Of a stretch of 64,000 nt of DNA, positions 46,887 through 53,807 are shown piece after piece (the first letter of the stretch is position 1; every line of letters starts with the position of its first letter). Under the pieces are notes generated by a model. That model ran no database searches. It worked only from the letters and a program-made list of their open reading frames with translations, and was not told the origin of the DNA. The stretch is taken from assembly GCF_013385985.1 (NCBI RefSeq), contig NZ_JACAOY010000016.1:62001-126000 (forward strand). Direction: 5' to 3'. Position numbers and translations under genes: made by a program. This DNA comes from Pseudomonas sp. B6002 (lineage in GTDB: Bacteria; Pseudomonadota; Gammaproteobacteria; Pseudomonadales; Pseudomonadaceae).

Positions 46887-47353
46887 GCCTTGGCCCCCTG
46901 CAGGTGGGTCGATGCCTGGCGGATCGCGGTCTTGATACGGTTGTAGGTGCCGCAACGGCAAATGTTGCCGACCATCGCCTCTTCGATCTGCTCATCGCTG
47001 GGGTTCGGGTTGGTTTTCAGCAAGGCGGTAGCCGACATGATCTGCCCGCCCTGGCAGTAGCCGCACTGGGCCACGGCGGTGTCCAGCCAGGCTTGCTGCA
47101 CCACCTGGCCGATGGGATCGGTGTGCAGGTTGTCGATGGTGCTGATGGCTTGGCCTTTGACCGAGCCGATCGGGGTGATGCAACTGCGTGCCGGTGATCC
47201 GTCGATGTGAATGGTGCAGGCGCCGCACAGGCCCATGCCGCAGCCGAACTTGGTGCCGTTGTAGCCCGCCACGTCGCGAATCGCCCACAGCAGCGGCATA
47301 TCCTCGGTGACATCCAGTTGATGGTCTTGACCGTTGAGTTTCAGGGTAATCAT
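46883..47353 (-). CDS. [2Fe-2S] small subunit of the molybdenum hydroxylase (IorA type)
   Basis: The 156-residue electron-transfer subunit carries two [2Fe-2S] clusters. The plant-type cluster is in GTKFGCGMGLCGACTIH with a later Cys in SCITP. The second cluster is in CGYCQGGQIM and NICRCGTYNRI. It lacks its own signal and probably rides through the Tat system with the large subunit. ATG 47353 is used; GTG at 47359 is possible because AGGCGGG lies closer to it. First gene of the operon. Confidence 0.92.
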   Translation of the reverse strand: MITLKLNGQDHQLDVTEDMPLLWAIRDVAGYNGTKFGCGMGLCGACTIHIDGSPARSCITPIGSVKGQAISTIDNLHTDPIGQVVQQAWLDTAVAQCGYCQGGQIMSATALLKTNPNPSDEQIEEAMVGNICRCGTYNRIKTAIRQASTHLQGAKA

Positions 47354-47540
47354 GGGCACGCCCGCCTATTCACACTGCGTTGAGGGGCGAGCCATCTGGC
47401 GCAAAAGGTCTTGCTGGTTCGGTGCGCGCAGATCGGCTCAGGCTGAGGAGGCTCTCTTGTGAAGACGGGTCTTCACCGGGCCTTTGATGGAGCATTTACT
47501 TAATGTAAACCAAAAAACCCGGGAGTGGCCGGGCAGAAAC

Positions 47541-47571
47541 GCAAACGCCCCGAACAAGTCGGGGCGTTTGT
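47541..47571 (-). terminator. Terminator of dctA
   Basis: CAAACGCCCCGA, loop ACAAG, TCGGGGCGTTTG. This 12-pair perfect stem starts 36 bases beyond the dctA stop on the minus strand and is moderately T-rich after it. The stretch from here to 47353 otherwise shows no gene and should hold the promoter of the molybdenum hydroxylase operon. Confidence 0.8.
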
Positions 47572-47606
47572 GGGTTGCTGCGGCGTCAGTTCACGCCATC
47601 AGCGGC

Positions 47607-48938
47607 TTACTTGACGACAGGTGCAGGGCCTTCGGCCACGCCCAGGTCATCCAGCTCGCGGGTTTCGGAGATACCGGTACCGCCAGAGTCCAGCTCGCGC
47701 TGCAGCTTGTCGGTGTCCAGTTCCTTGACCCACTTGGCCACAACGATGGTGGCAACGGCGTTACCCACCAGGTTGGTCAGTGCGCGGGCTTCGGACATGA
47801 AGCGGTCGATACCCAGGATCAGCGCCAGGCCGGCAACCGGCAGGTGGCCCACGGCCGACAGGGTGGCAGCCAGTACGATGAAGCCCGAACCGGTCACGCC
47901 TGCTGCGCCTTTGGAGGACAGCAGCAGCACCAGCAGCAGGGTGATCTGGTGGGTGATGTCCATGTGGGTGTCAGTCGCCTGGGCGATGAACACGGCAGCC
48001 ATGGTCAGGTAAATCGAAGTACCGTCGAGGTTGAAGGAGTAGCCGGTTGGAATCACCAGGCCTACTACGGATTTCTTCGCGCCCAGACGCTCCATCTTGA
48101 CCAGCATGCGTGGCAGTGCGGATTCGGAGGAGGAAGTACCCAGTACGATCAGCAGCTCTTCACGGATGTAGCGAACCAGCTTTAACACGCTGAAACCGTG
48201 CGCGCGGCAGATGGCGCCCAGCACCACGACCACGAACAGGATGCAGGTGATGTAGAAGCAGATCATCAGCTGGCCCAGTTGCACCAGGGAACCTACACCG
48301 TAGGCGCCGATGGTGAACGCCATGGCGCCCAGGGCACCGATTGGCGCGAGCTTCATGATCATGTTGATGATGTTGAACATCACGTGGGCGAAGCGATCGA
48401 TGAAGTCCAGTACCGGCTTGCCGTAGGCACCCAGGCGGTGCAGGGCGAAACCGAAGATCACCGAGAACATCAGTACTTGCAGGATGTCACCGTTGGCAAA
48501 GGCGCCGACGATGGTGTTCGGGATCACGTTGAGGATGAAGCCGACAACGCTCTGGTCCGCACCTTGAGTCACGTAGGTGGCGATTTTCGAGGCATCGAGC
48601 TTGGTAACGTCGATGTGCATGCCGGCGCCCGGCTCGATCACGTTGACCACGACCAGGCCTACCAGCAGGGCGATGGTGGAAACGATTTCGAAGTACAGCA
48701 GCGCGTAGCCGCCGGTCTTGCCGACCGATTTCATGCTTTGCATGCCAGCGATGCCGCTGACAACGGTGCAGAAGATGATCGGGGCGATGACCATTTTGAT
48801 CAGCTTGATAAAGCCGTCACCCAGTGGCTTGAGGGCCACACCGGTCTGCGGGTAGAAGTGACCGAGCAAAATACCGATAACGATTGCAACGATCACCTGG
48901 AAATACAGGGATTTGTACAGTGGCTGACGAGTCGTCAT
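47607..48938 (-). CDS. dctA: C4-dicarboxylate:cation symporter DctA
   Basis: This 443-residue DAACS-family carrier imports succinate, fumarate and malate. It has about eight membrane helices plus the re-entrant loops with [11 protein letters not shown] and the family signature [16 protein letters not shown]. The ATG at 48938 gives the normal start ([14 protein letters not shown]). A sigma-54 promoter lies 136-150 bases upstream, consistent with DctB/DctD control as known in pseudomonads. A terminator follows. Confidence 0.95.
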   Translation of the reverse strand: MTTRQPLYKSLYFQVIVAIVIGILLGHFYPQTGVALKPLGDGFIKLIKMVIAPIIFCTVVSGIAGMQSMKSVGKTGGYALLYFEIVSTIALLVGLVVVNVIEPGAGMHIDVTKLDASKIATYVTQGADQSVVGFILNVIPNTIVGAFANGDILQVLMFSVIFGFALHRLGAYGKPVLDFIDRFAHVMFNIINMIMKLAPIGALGAMAFTIGAYGVGSLVQLGQLMICFYITCILFVVVVLGAICRAHGFSVLKLVRYIREELLIVLGTSSSESALPRMLVKMERLGAKKSVVGLVIPTGYSFNLDGTSIYLTMAAVFIAQATDTHMDITHQITLLLVLLLSSKGAAGVTGSGFIVLAATLSAVGHLPVAGLALILGIDRFMSEARALTNLVGNAVATIVVAKWVKELDTDKLQRELDSGGTGISETRELDDLGVAEGPAPVVK

Positions 48939-49073
48939 TGCAAAGTTCCTCAATCGTCCCGTGTGGCAAAGATCCGCCATTGCCCACGACACTTGAATTG
49001 CGAACCCTCCTGCACTGGAGGGATTTGTTGTTTGCGAGGTCCTTTAAAGCAGGCCTGCGCTGTCATCTCTATC

Positions 49074-49088
49074 GCAAACGCCGTGCCA
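49074..49088 (-). promoter_or_regulatory. Sigma-54 promoter of dctA
   Basis: On the minus strand TGGCAC-GGCGT-TTGC has the invariant GG and GC at the -24 and -12 positions. Transcription should start near 49062, leaving a leader of about 124 nt. Inverted CCCTGA / TCAGGG arms (49101-49125) just upstream could be an activator site for DctD. Confidence 0.75.
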
Positions 49089-49166
49089 CTTTCCTTAAAA
49101 ACCCTGAAGGCCTTTAGACATCAGGGCTTGGGGTTTTCATCCACCTGCCAGCGCCCCGAACACAGT

Positions 49167-49255
49167 GGCGGAATTCCGCCCACTCGCCCAATCCTGTCCT
49201 ACAAATTGGCGGATATCCGCCTTGTCGCCCCGGCAGGTGATGGCTAACATCCGCC
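49167..49255. promoter_or_regulatory. Palindromic operator pair before the AraC-type gene
   Basis: GGCGGAATTCCGCC (49167-49180) and GGCGGATATCCGCC (49208-49221) are perfect 14-bp palindromes that differ only in the central bases, 41 bp apart (about four helical turns). A degenerate third copy, GGCTAACATCCGCC, lies at 49242-49255, 22 bases before the start codon of the following regulator. Confidence 0.6.
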
Positions 49256-49277
49256 ACTCCATGGACGAGGCCCTCAC

Positions 49278-50276
49278 ATGCGTGAACGTACCATCGCCAG
49301 TCACTACGCCCGGGCCGCCCTCGGCGGTGCGCGCCGGGCCGGTTACGACTATTCGGGGCTGTTGCAGCAGGTGGGCATTACCCCCGAGCTGCTGACCGAA
49401 CCCCGCGCCCGCATTGCGCCAGAGCAGTTTACCCGGCTGTTGCAAATGCTCTGGCTGGCGCTGGACGACGAATACCTGGGCTTTGCCGAGGGGCCGAGCA
49501 AGCGCGGCACCTTCGCCATGATGTGCCATGCGTTGATCCACTGCCGCACCCTGGAAAAGGCTCTGGAACGCGGCTTACTCTTTTATAGCCTATTCCCGCA
49601 GGGTCCGCGTTGGCACCTGACAAGAGAGGGCGACATGGCCCGCTTGAGCCTGGACGACTCGCAGCTATGGGACCCCGATCACTTCCTCAGCGAATGCCTG
49701 CTGGTGATCTGGCATCGCTTGGGCAGTTGGCTGATCGGCCAGCGTATTCGCCTGAACCAGGCCACCTTCAGTTACCCGATGCCGGCCCACGCGGGCGAAT
49801 ATGACCTGCTGTTCCCCTGCCCCCAGGTGTTCGGCGCACCGAACAGCAGTCTCGTGTTTCCCAGCCGCTACCTGAGCCTGCCGCTGTTGCAGGACGAACG
49901 CACCCTCAAGCACTTTCTCGAACGCTCCCCCGCCGACCTGCTGTCACGGCCGGATGAAGGCGACAGCCTGAGCAGCCAATTGCGCCGCCTGCTCAGCCGC
50001 GACCGCACGCCCTGGCCAGACCTGGAGGCCGTCGCCCAGCACCTGCACATCAGCCCGCAGACCCTGCGTCGGCATTTGCGTGAGGAAGGCACCAGCTTCC
50101 AGGCGCTCAAGGATGAGCTGCGGCGGGACATTGCCATCTACCATTTGGGGCGGGCGGATTTGTCGTTGCAGGAGATTGCCGAGCAGCTGGGGTTTTCCGA
50201 ACCGTCGGCATTTCATCGGGCGTTCAAGAAGTGGACGGGGGTGACGCCGGGGGCGTATCGCGCGCAGGAGAGTTAG
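49278..50276 (+). CDS. AraC-family regulator with arabinose-binding-domain-like N-terminus (OruR/ArgR-type layout)
   Basis: This 332-residue regulator has a long N-terminal ligand domain (about 20-210) of the type in OruR-like proteins and a C-terminal AraC domain (about 235-330) with VAQHLHISPQTLRRHLREEG and EIAEQLGFSEPSAFHRAFKKW. It is divergent from dctA; the 339-bp shared region carries a sigma-54 promoter on the dctA side and two palindromes on this side. Autoregulation is likely. A role in dctA control is possible but unproven. Confidence 0.9.
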   Translation: MRERTIASHYARAALGGARRAGYDYSGLLQQVGITPELLTEPRARIAPEQFTRLLQMLWLALDDEYLGFAEGPSKRGTFAMMCHALIHCRTLEKALERGLLFYSLFPQGPRWHLTREGDMARLSLDDSQLWDPDHFLSECLLVIWHRLGSWLIGQRIRLNQATFSYPMPAHAGEYDLLFPCPQVFGAPNSSLVFPSRYLSLPLLQDERTLKHFLERSPADLLSRPDEGDSLSSQLRRLLSRDRTPWPDLEAVAQHLHISPQTLRRHLREEGTSFQALKDELRRDIAIYHLGRADLSLQEIAEQLGFSEPSAFHRAFKKWTGVTPGAYRAQES

Positions 50277-50302
50277 AGGTGTGTCGCCTGCACCGGCCTC
50301 TT

Positions 50303-50500
50303 CGCAGGCAAGCCAGCTCCCACACTCGATCCCGTTCACAATTCAAAATATGTGTGAATGCATTAACTGTAGGAGCTGGCTTGCCGGCGATGGCGTCAGA
50401 TGAGTATTGATGCGAGTGACGCTTTCGCGAGCAAGCCCGCTCCCACACTTGAAGGGGTTCACAGTTCAAAATGTGGGAGCTGGCTTGCCTGCGATGAGGC
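50303..50500. repeat. Cluster of REP sequences
   Basis: Four REP copies: one alone (TTCGCAGGCAAGCCAGCTCC, 50303-50325), an inverted pair of mixed type (about 50367-50449), and one alone (GTGGGAGCTGGCTTGCCTGC, about 50473-50493). Short direct copies of TTCACA-x-TTCAAAAT flank the pair, as if the segment had been duplicated. It lies between the convergent AraC-type and phoQ genes. Confidence 0.88.
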
Positions 50501-50518
50501 CAGCACGGTCAATAGAGA

Positions 50519-51865
50519 TCACACCGCCGGAAAATGAATCTTGAAGGCCGCCCCACCCAAAGGCGAATCCCCCAAGGTCAACCGCGCGCCGTAGCTTTCG
50601 ATGATGTCCTTGACCACCGCCAGCCCGATCCCCTGCCCCGGGTGCTGGCGGTCCAGGCGTTCGCCGCGCTGCAGGATCCGCGCGCGCTGGTCGGGCGGCA
50701 CGCCTGGGCCATCGTCTTCAATACACAACTCGGTGCCTTCCGGGTTTTCCACCAGGCTGATGCGCACTTTGCTCAAGCACAGGCGGTAGGCGTTTTCCAG
50801 CAGGTTGCCGAGCATTTCGAGCAAGGCGCCCTTCTCGATCGGCACATCACAGTCCTCGGGCAGCTCGAAGGCCACGGTCACGCGCTTGTCGCGGTAGACC
50901 TTGTCCAGTGTGTCGCACAGGCTTTGCACCACCGGTTCCAGGCGCACCTGGTGGCGCACCAAGCCGCTCTTGCGCAGGCTCGCGCGCTGCAATTGATAGC
51001 CGATCTGCTGGCTCATGCGCTCGATCTGCGATTGCAGCACCCAGGCCTGGCCACGGTCTTCGGGGCGCTGGGCCATGTCCTCACTCACCCCCTGCAATAC
51101 CGCCAGCGGGGTTTTCAGGCTGTGGGCCAAGTCATCGAGGGAGTCACGATAACGCGCCCGTTGCTCGCGCTCGCTGTGCAGCAGGCGGTTGAGCGAGCCG
51201 GTCAGGCGCAGCAGCTCACGCGGGTGTTCCTCGGTGAGGCTTTCACGGGTGCCGCCTTCGATCTGGTCCAGTTCCTGGCTGAGGCGCCGCAGGGCTTGCA
51301 AGCCCCAGGTCAGGCCCAGCCACAACAGCGTCAATAGCACCAGCAAGGCGGCGCCGAACCCCAGGTAGAGGTTCTCACGCAGGCCTTCGAGGGTCAGTTG
51401 GTATTCACGCACCGGTTGCAGGGCGACGATACTGAACGCCGCGCTCTTGCCGCCCAACAGCCTGACTTCGACGTCGTACACGAAGAATTCCTGGCCATTG
51501 GCCTCGCGGATCCGCGCAAACTCGTTGCCGCGCCCGTCATAGCGCGGCTTGTAGTTGATGTTTTCTTCCTGGGTGGCGCGCGAACGCCACACCAGGTGGC
51601 CTTCGCGGTCGTAGATATAGCCGAGCAAGCGGCTATCGGTGAGGTTGAAACGTTCGTCCGGCAACTGCGCCGGCATCAGCAGACGGTTGTTTTCAACGCG
51701 TGCCGCTGAAATCAGCGTGGTGACATCCGACGCCAGGCGCTGCTCGATGGAATCCTGCAGCGCCAGGCTGAACGCCCCTTGCATGGCCGGCAACAAACCG
51801 AGCATAAACAACACGGCCAGGGTGGCGGCCGCCAACATCAAGCGCACACGAAGCGAGCGAATCAA
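50519..51865 (-). CDS. phoQ: Sensor histidine kinase PhoQ
   Basis: A 448-residue membrane kinase with two transmembrane segments (about 10-30 and 167-188) around a periplasmic PhoQ-like sensor. The HAMP linker is followed by the phospho-acceptor His in LDDLAHSLKTPLAVLQG. The N box is LGNLLENAYRLC, and the ATP motifs are EDDGPGVPPDQ and GQGIGLAVV. It likely senses divalent cations or cationic peptides and phosphorylates PhoP. The start is TTG overlapping the phoP stop (TTGA). Confidence 0.9.
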   Translation of the reverse strand: MIRSLRVRLMLAAATLAVLFMLGLLPAMQGAFSLALQDSIEQRLASDVTTLISAARVENNRLLMPAQLPDERFNLTDSRLLGYIYDREGHLVWRSRATQEENINYKPRYDGRGNEFARIREANGQEFFVYDVEVRLLGGKSAAFSIVALQPVREYQLTLEGLRENLYLGFGAALLVLLTLLWLGLTWGLQALRRLSQELDQIEGGTRESLTEEHPRELLRLTGSLNRLLHSEREQRARYRDSLDDLAHSLKTPLAVLQGVSEDMAQRPEDRGQAWVLQSQIERMSQQIGYQLQRASLRKSGLVRHQVRLEPVVQSLCDTLDKVYRDKRVTVAFELPEDCDVPIEKGALLEMLGNLLENAYRLCLSKVRISLVENPEGTELCIEDDGPGVPPDQRARILQRGERLDRQHPGQGIGLAVVKDIIESYGARLTLGDSPLGGAAFKIHFPAV

Positions 51866-52539
51866 CGGCAGCGCTCATTGAACAGGTAACCCAGGCCGCG
51901 CACGGTGTCGATCGGCTTGAACCCGGCCGGGCCTTCCAGCTTGCGACGCAGGCGGCCGACCAGCACTTCGATGACATTCGGATCACGCTCGTCATCGTCA
52001 GGGTAAAGCTGTTCCATCAGGCGGTCCTTGGCGACCACCTGCTGATGGTGGCGCATCAGGTATTCGAGAATGCGGTACTCGTACGCGGTCAACGCCAGAG
52101 GCTGTTCATCCAGGGACGCCTGCTTGCGGTTGAGGTCCAGCAGCAACGGGCCGGCGACGATGGTCGACTGGGTGAAACCGCTGGAACGGCGTAGCAAGGC
52201 GTTCATCCGCGCCTCCAGCTCTTCGAACTGGAACGGCTTGACCACATAGTCGTCGGCACCGGCGGCCAGGCCTTCGACCTTGTCCTGCCAGTTGCCACGG
52301 GCGGTAAGGATCAGGATCGGGAAAGTCTTGGCCTGTGTGCGCAGTTGGCGGATCAGGTCCAGGCCGCCCATGCCGGGCAGGCCCAGGTCGATGATCGCCA
52401 GGTCATGGTTGAATTGCCCGGTCTGGTACAAGGCTTCTTCGGCGTTGGCCACGGCTTCGACCACGTGCCCGCTGTCGGTCAGGCGGGTAAACAGGTGATG
52501 ACGCAGCAACGCCTCATCTTCTACCACCAGCAATTTCAT
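51862..52539 (-). CDS. phoP: Response regulator PhoP
   Basis: The 225-residue OmpR-family regulator has the receiver Asp in LAIIDLGLPGMGG (near 51) and the Lys in VKPFQFEEL. The C-terminal winged helix contains LTAYEYRILEYLM and NVIEVLVGRLRRKLEG. ATG at 52539 has GGAG upstream. It follows the small exported protein gene by 18 bp. Its likely target is the 11-bp phased GTTCAG repeat array at 52918-52956. The position relative to dctA and PPTase genes matches phoP of P. aeruginosa. Confidence 0.92.
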   Translation of the reverse strand: MKLLVVEDEALLRHHLFTRLTDSGHVVEAVANAEEALYQTGQFNHDLAIIDLGLPGMGGLDLIRQLRTQAKTFPILILTARGNWQDKVEGLAAGADDYVVKPFQFEELEARMNALLRRSSGFTQSTIVAGPLLLDLNRKQASLDEQPLALTAYEYRILEYLMRHHQQVVAKDRLMEQLYPDDDERDPNVIEVLVGRLRRKLEGPAGFKPIDTVRGLGYLFNERCR

Positions 52540-52557
52540 AAGGCTCTCCAAGGCGAT

Positions 52558-52866
52558 TCAACTGTCCGACAGAGGGATATCATAGCGGCCCTGCAGGTCT
52601 TGCGGGCGCAGTTTAATGCCATTGTATTGGCCCGTCAGGTGTTCATAGCCGGTACGGTAGGCCGGTTGCGGCGTGGCAAGGCCCAGGGACTGGCCCCAGG
52701 GCGCGGCCTGGCTGCCCACCTCTTCAAAGCTGACACGCTGGATCAACGTGCTGGATTTCTTGGTTTTCTCGCTACCGAATGCCGCGAAGGCACCGTCGGA
52801 CGCCTGGACGCCGGCAGTGGCACTGAGCATGGATAACGCCAACATCAGCTTTTTGATCGCAGTCAT
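52558..52866 (-). CDS. Small exported protein cotranscribed with phoPQ
   Basis: The 102-residue protein has a signal peptide (MTAIKKLMLALSMLSA, cleavage about VQA-SDG) and a mature part of about 79 residues without cysteines or membrane segments. I recognise no named family. GAGG precedes the ATG. It is the first gene of the phoPQ operon, the place that oprH holds in P. aeruginosa, but it is too short and lacks the beta-barrel pattern of OprH. A periplasmic PhoQ modulator or a PhoP-regulated envelope protein is a guess. Confidence 0.78.
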   Translation of the reverse strand: MTAIKKLMLALSMLSATAGVQASDGAFAAFGSEKTKKSSTLIQRVSFEEVGSQAAPWGQSLGLATPQPAYRTGYEHLTGQYNGIKLRPQDLQGRYDIPLSDS

Positions 52867-52917
52867 GGGGCTTACCTCTACGCGTTTTGGCTGTAGGGCC
52901 AGACTACGCAGGCGCCC

Positions 52918-52956
52918 CTGAACTCCCCCTGAACGGGCTCTGAACCGCGCCTGAAC
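52918..52956 (-). promoter_or_regulatory. Four GTTCAG direct repeats with 11-bp spacing (candidate PhoP boxes)
   Basis: On the plus strand CTGAAC begins at 52918, 52929, 52940 and 52951. On the minus strand this is four GTTCAG copies in exact 11-bp steps, the periodicity of OmpR-family tandem sites. TAGTCT (52906-52901), 11 bases downstream of the last copy, could be the -10. The array lies 52-90 bases before the first gene of the phoPQ operon. Confidence 0.65.
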
Positions 52957-53003
52957 CGCTGCGGGCTATCCACTGGCGCGTCACCTGAAGCAAAATAGCG
53001 CCC

Positions 53004-53720
53004 ATGACGCCCCTACCCGCTTGCTGCACCCCACTCGACGCCCATTGGCCGCTGCCCGACCCCTTGCCCGGTACGGTGTTCCTCAGCACCCGCTTCGACC
53101 CCACCCTGCTCGCGCAGGGCGACTTCCTGCGCTGCGCCGTGCTGCCGCCGGCCAGCATTCAGCGCTCAGTAGCCAAGCGCCAGGCCGAATTCCTCGCCGG
53201 CCGCCTGTGCGCCCGCGCAGCCCTGCAACAGCTCGACCATATGGATTGCGTGCCCGCCATCGGCGACGATCGCGCGCCGGTCTGGCCGGCCCATATCAGC
53301 GGTTCCATCACCCACAGCACCGGGCATGCGGCGGCGATTGTCGGGCACAAGGCGCAGTGGCGCGGGCTAGGGATGGACCTGGAGAATGTGCTAAGCCTGG
53401 AACGGGCGGAGCGCCTGGCAGGGGAAATTCTGACGGCTGATGAGCTGCAACGCATGGCCAGCGTGCCGCGTGAGCAGATTGCTCTAGTGGTGACGCTGAC
53501 GTTTTCGGTGAAGGAGAGTTTGTTCAAGGCGCTCTACCCGATTGTGCAGAAGCGCTTTTACTTTGAGCATGCCGAGGTGGTGGAGTGGTCGGCGTCGGGC
53601 CGGGTGCGGTTGCGACTACTGACGGACTTGTCCGAAGAATGGTGCCATGGCAAGGAATTGGTGGGGCAGTTTGCGGTGGACGGGGAGCAGTTGTTGAGCC
53701 TGGTGGCCATCAGCGCCTGA
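53004..53720 (+). CDS. 4'-phosphopantetheinyl transferase, EntD/PcpS type
   Basis: A 238-residue PPTase of the EntD branch: AEFLAGRLCARAALQQL, SGSITHSTGHAAAIVG, GMDLENVL with the metal-binding Asp, and TFSVKESLFKALYPI with the W/F-x3-KE-x2-FK signature. In P. aeruginosa the single enzyme PcpS of this type, in the same neighbourhood, serves both AcpP and peptide synthetases. It should modify acpP (31443-31679) and perhaps siderophore synthetases. It is divergent from the phoPQ operon. Confidence 0.9.
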   Translation: MTPLPACCTPLDAHWPLPDPLPGTVFLSTRFDPTLLAQGDFLRCAVLPPASIQRSVAKRQAEFLAGRLCARAALQQLDHMDCVPAIGDDRAPVWPAHISGSITHSTGHAAAIVGHKAQWRGLGMDLENVLSLERAERLAGEILTADELQRMASVPREQIALVVTLTFSVKESLFKALYPIVQKRFYFEHAEVVEWSASGRVRLRLLTDLSEEWCHGKELVGQFAVDGEQLLSLVAISA

Positions 53721-53723
53721 TGA

Positions 53724-53806
53724 ATCGCCATCACCGGCAAGCCGGCTCCTACAGTTGAGTCGGGAATGCGTTCCCCTGTAGGAGCCGGCTTGCCGGCGAT
53801 CGCGGT
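53724..53806. repeat. Two REP sequences in outward orientation
   Basis: CGCCATCACCGGCAAGCCGG ending CTCCTACAGTTGA (53727-53759) and CCTGTAGGAGCCGGCTTGCC ending GCGATCGCGG (53775-53805). The pair is joined by their outer ends rather than in the usual REPIN order. It lies between the convergent PPTase and histidine kinase genes. Confidence 0.85.
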
Positions 53807-53807
53807 A

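Noticed and set aside
50303-50500. Possible CRISPR-like array
   Set aside because: The repeats are inverted and irregularly spaced REP copies, without equal spacers or cas genes.
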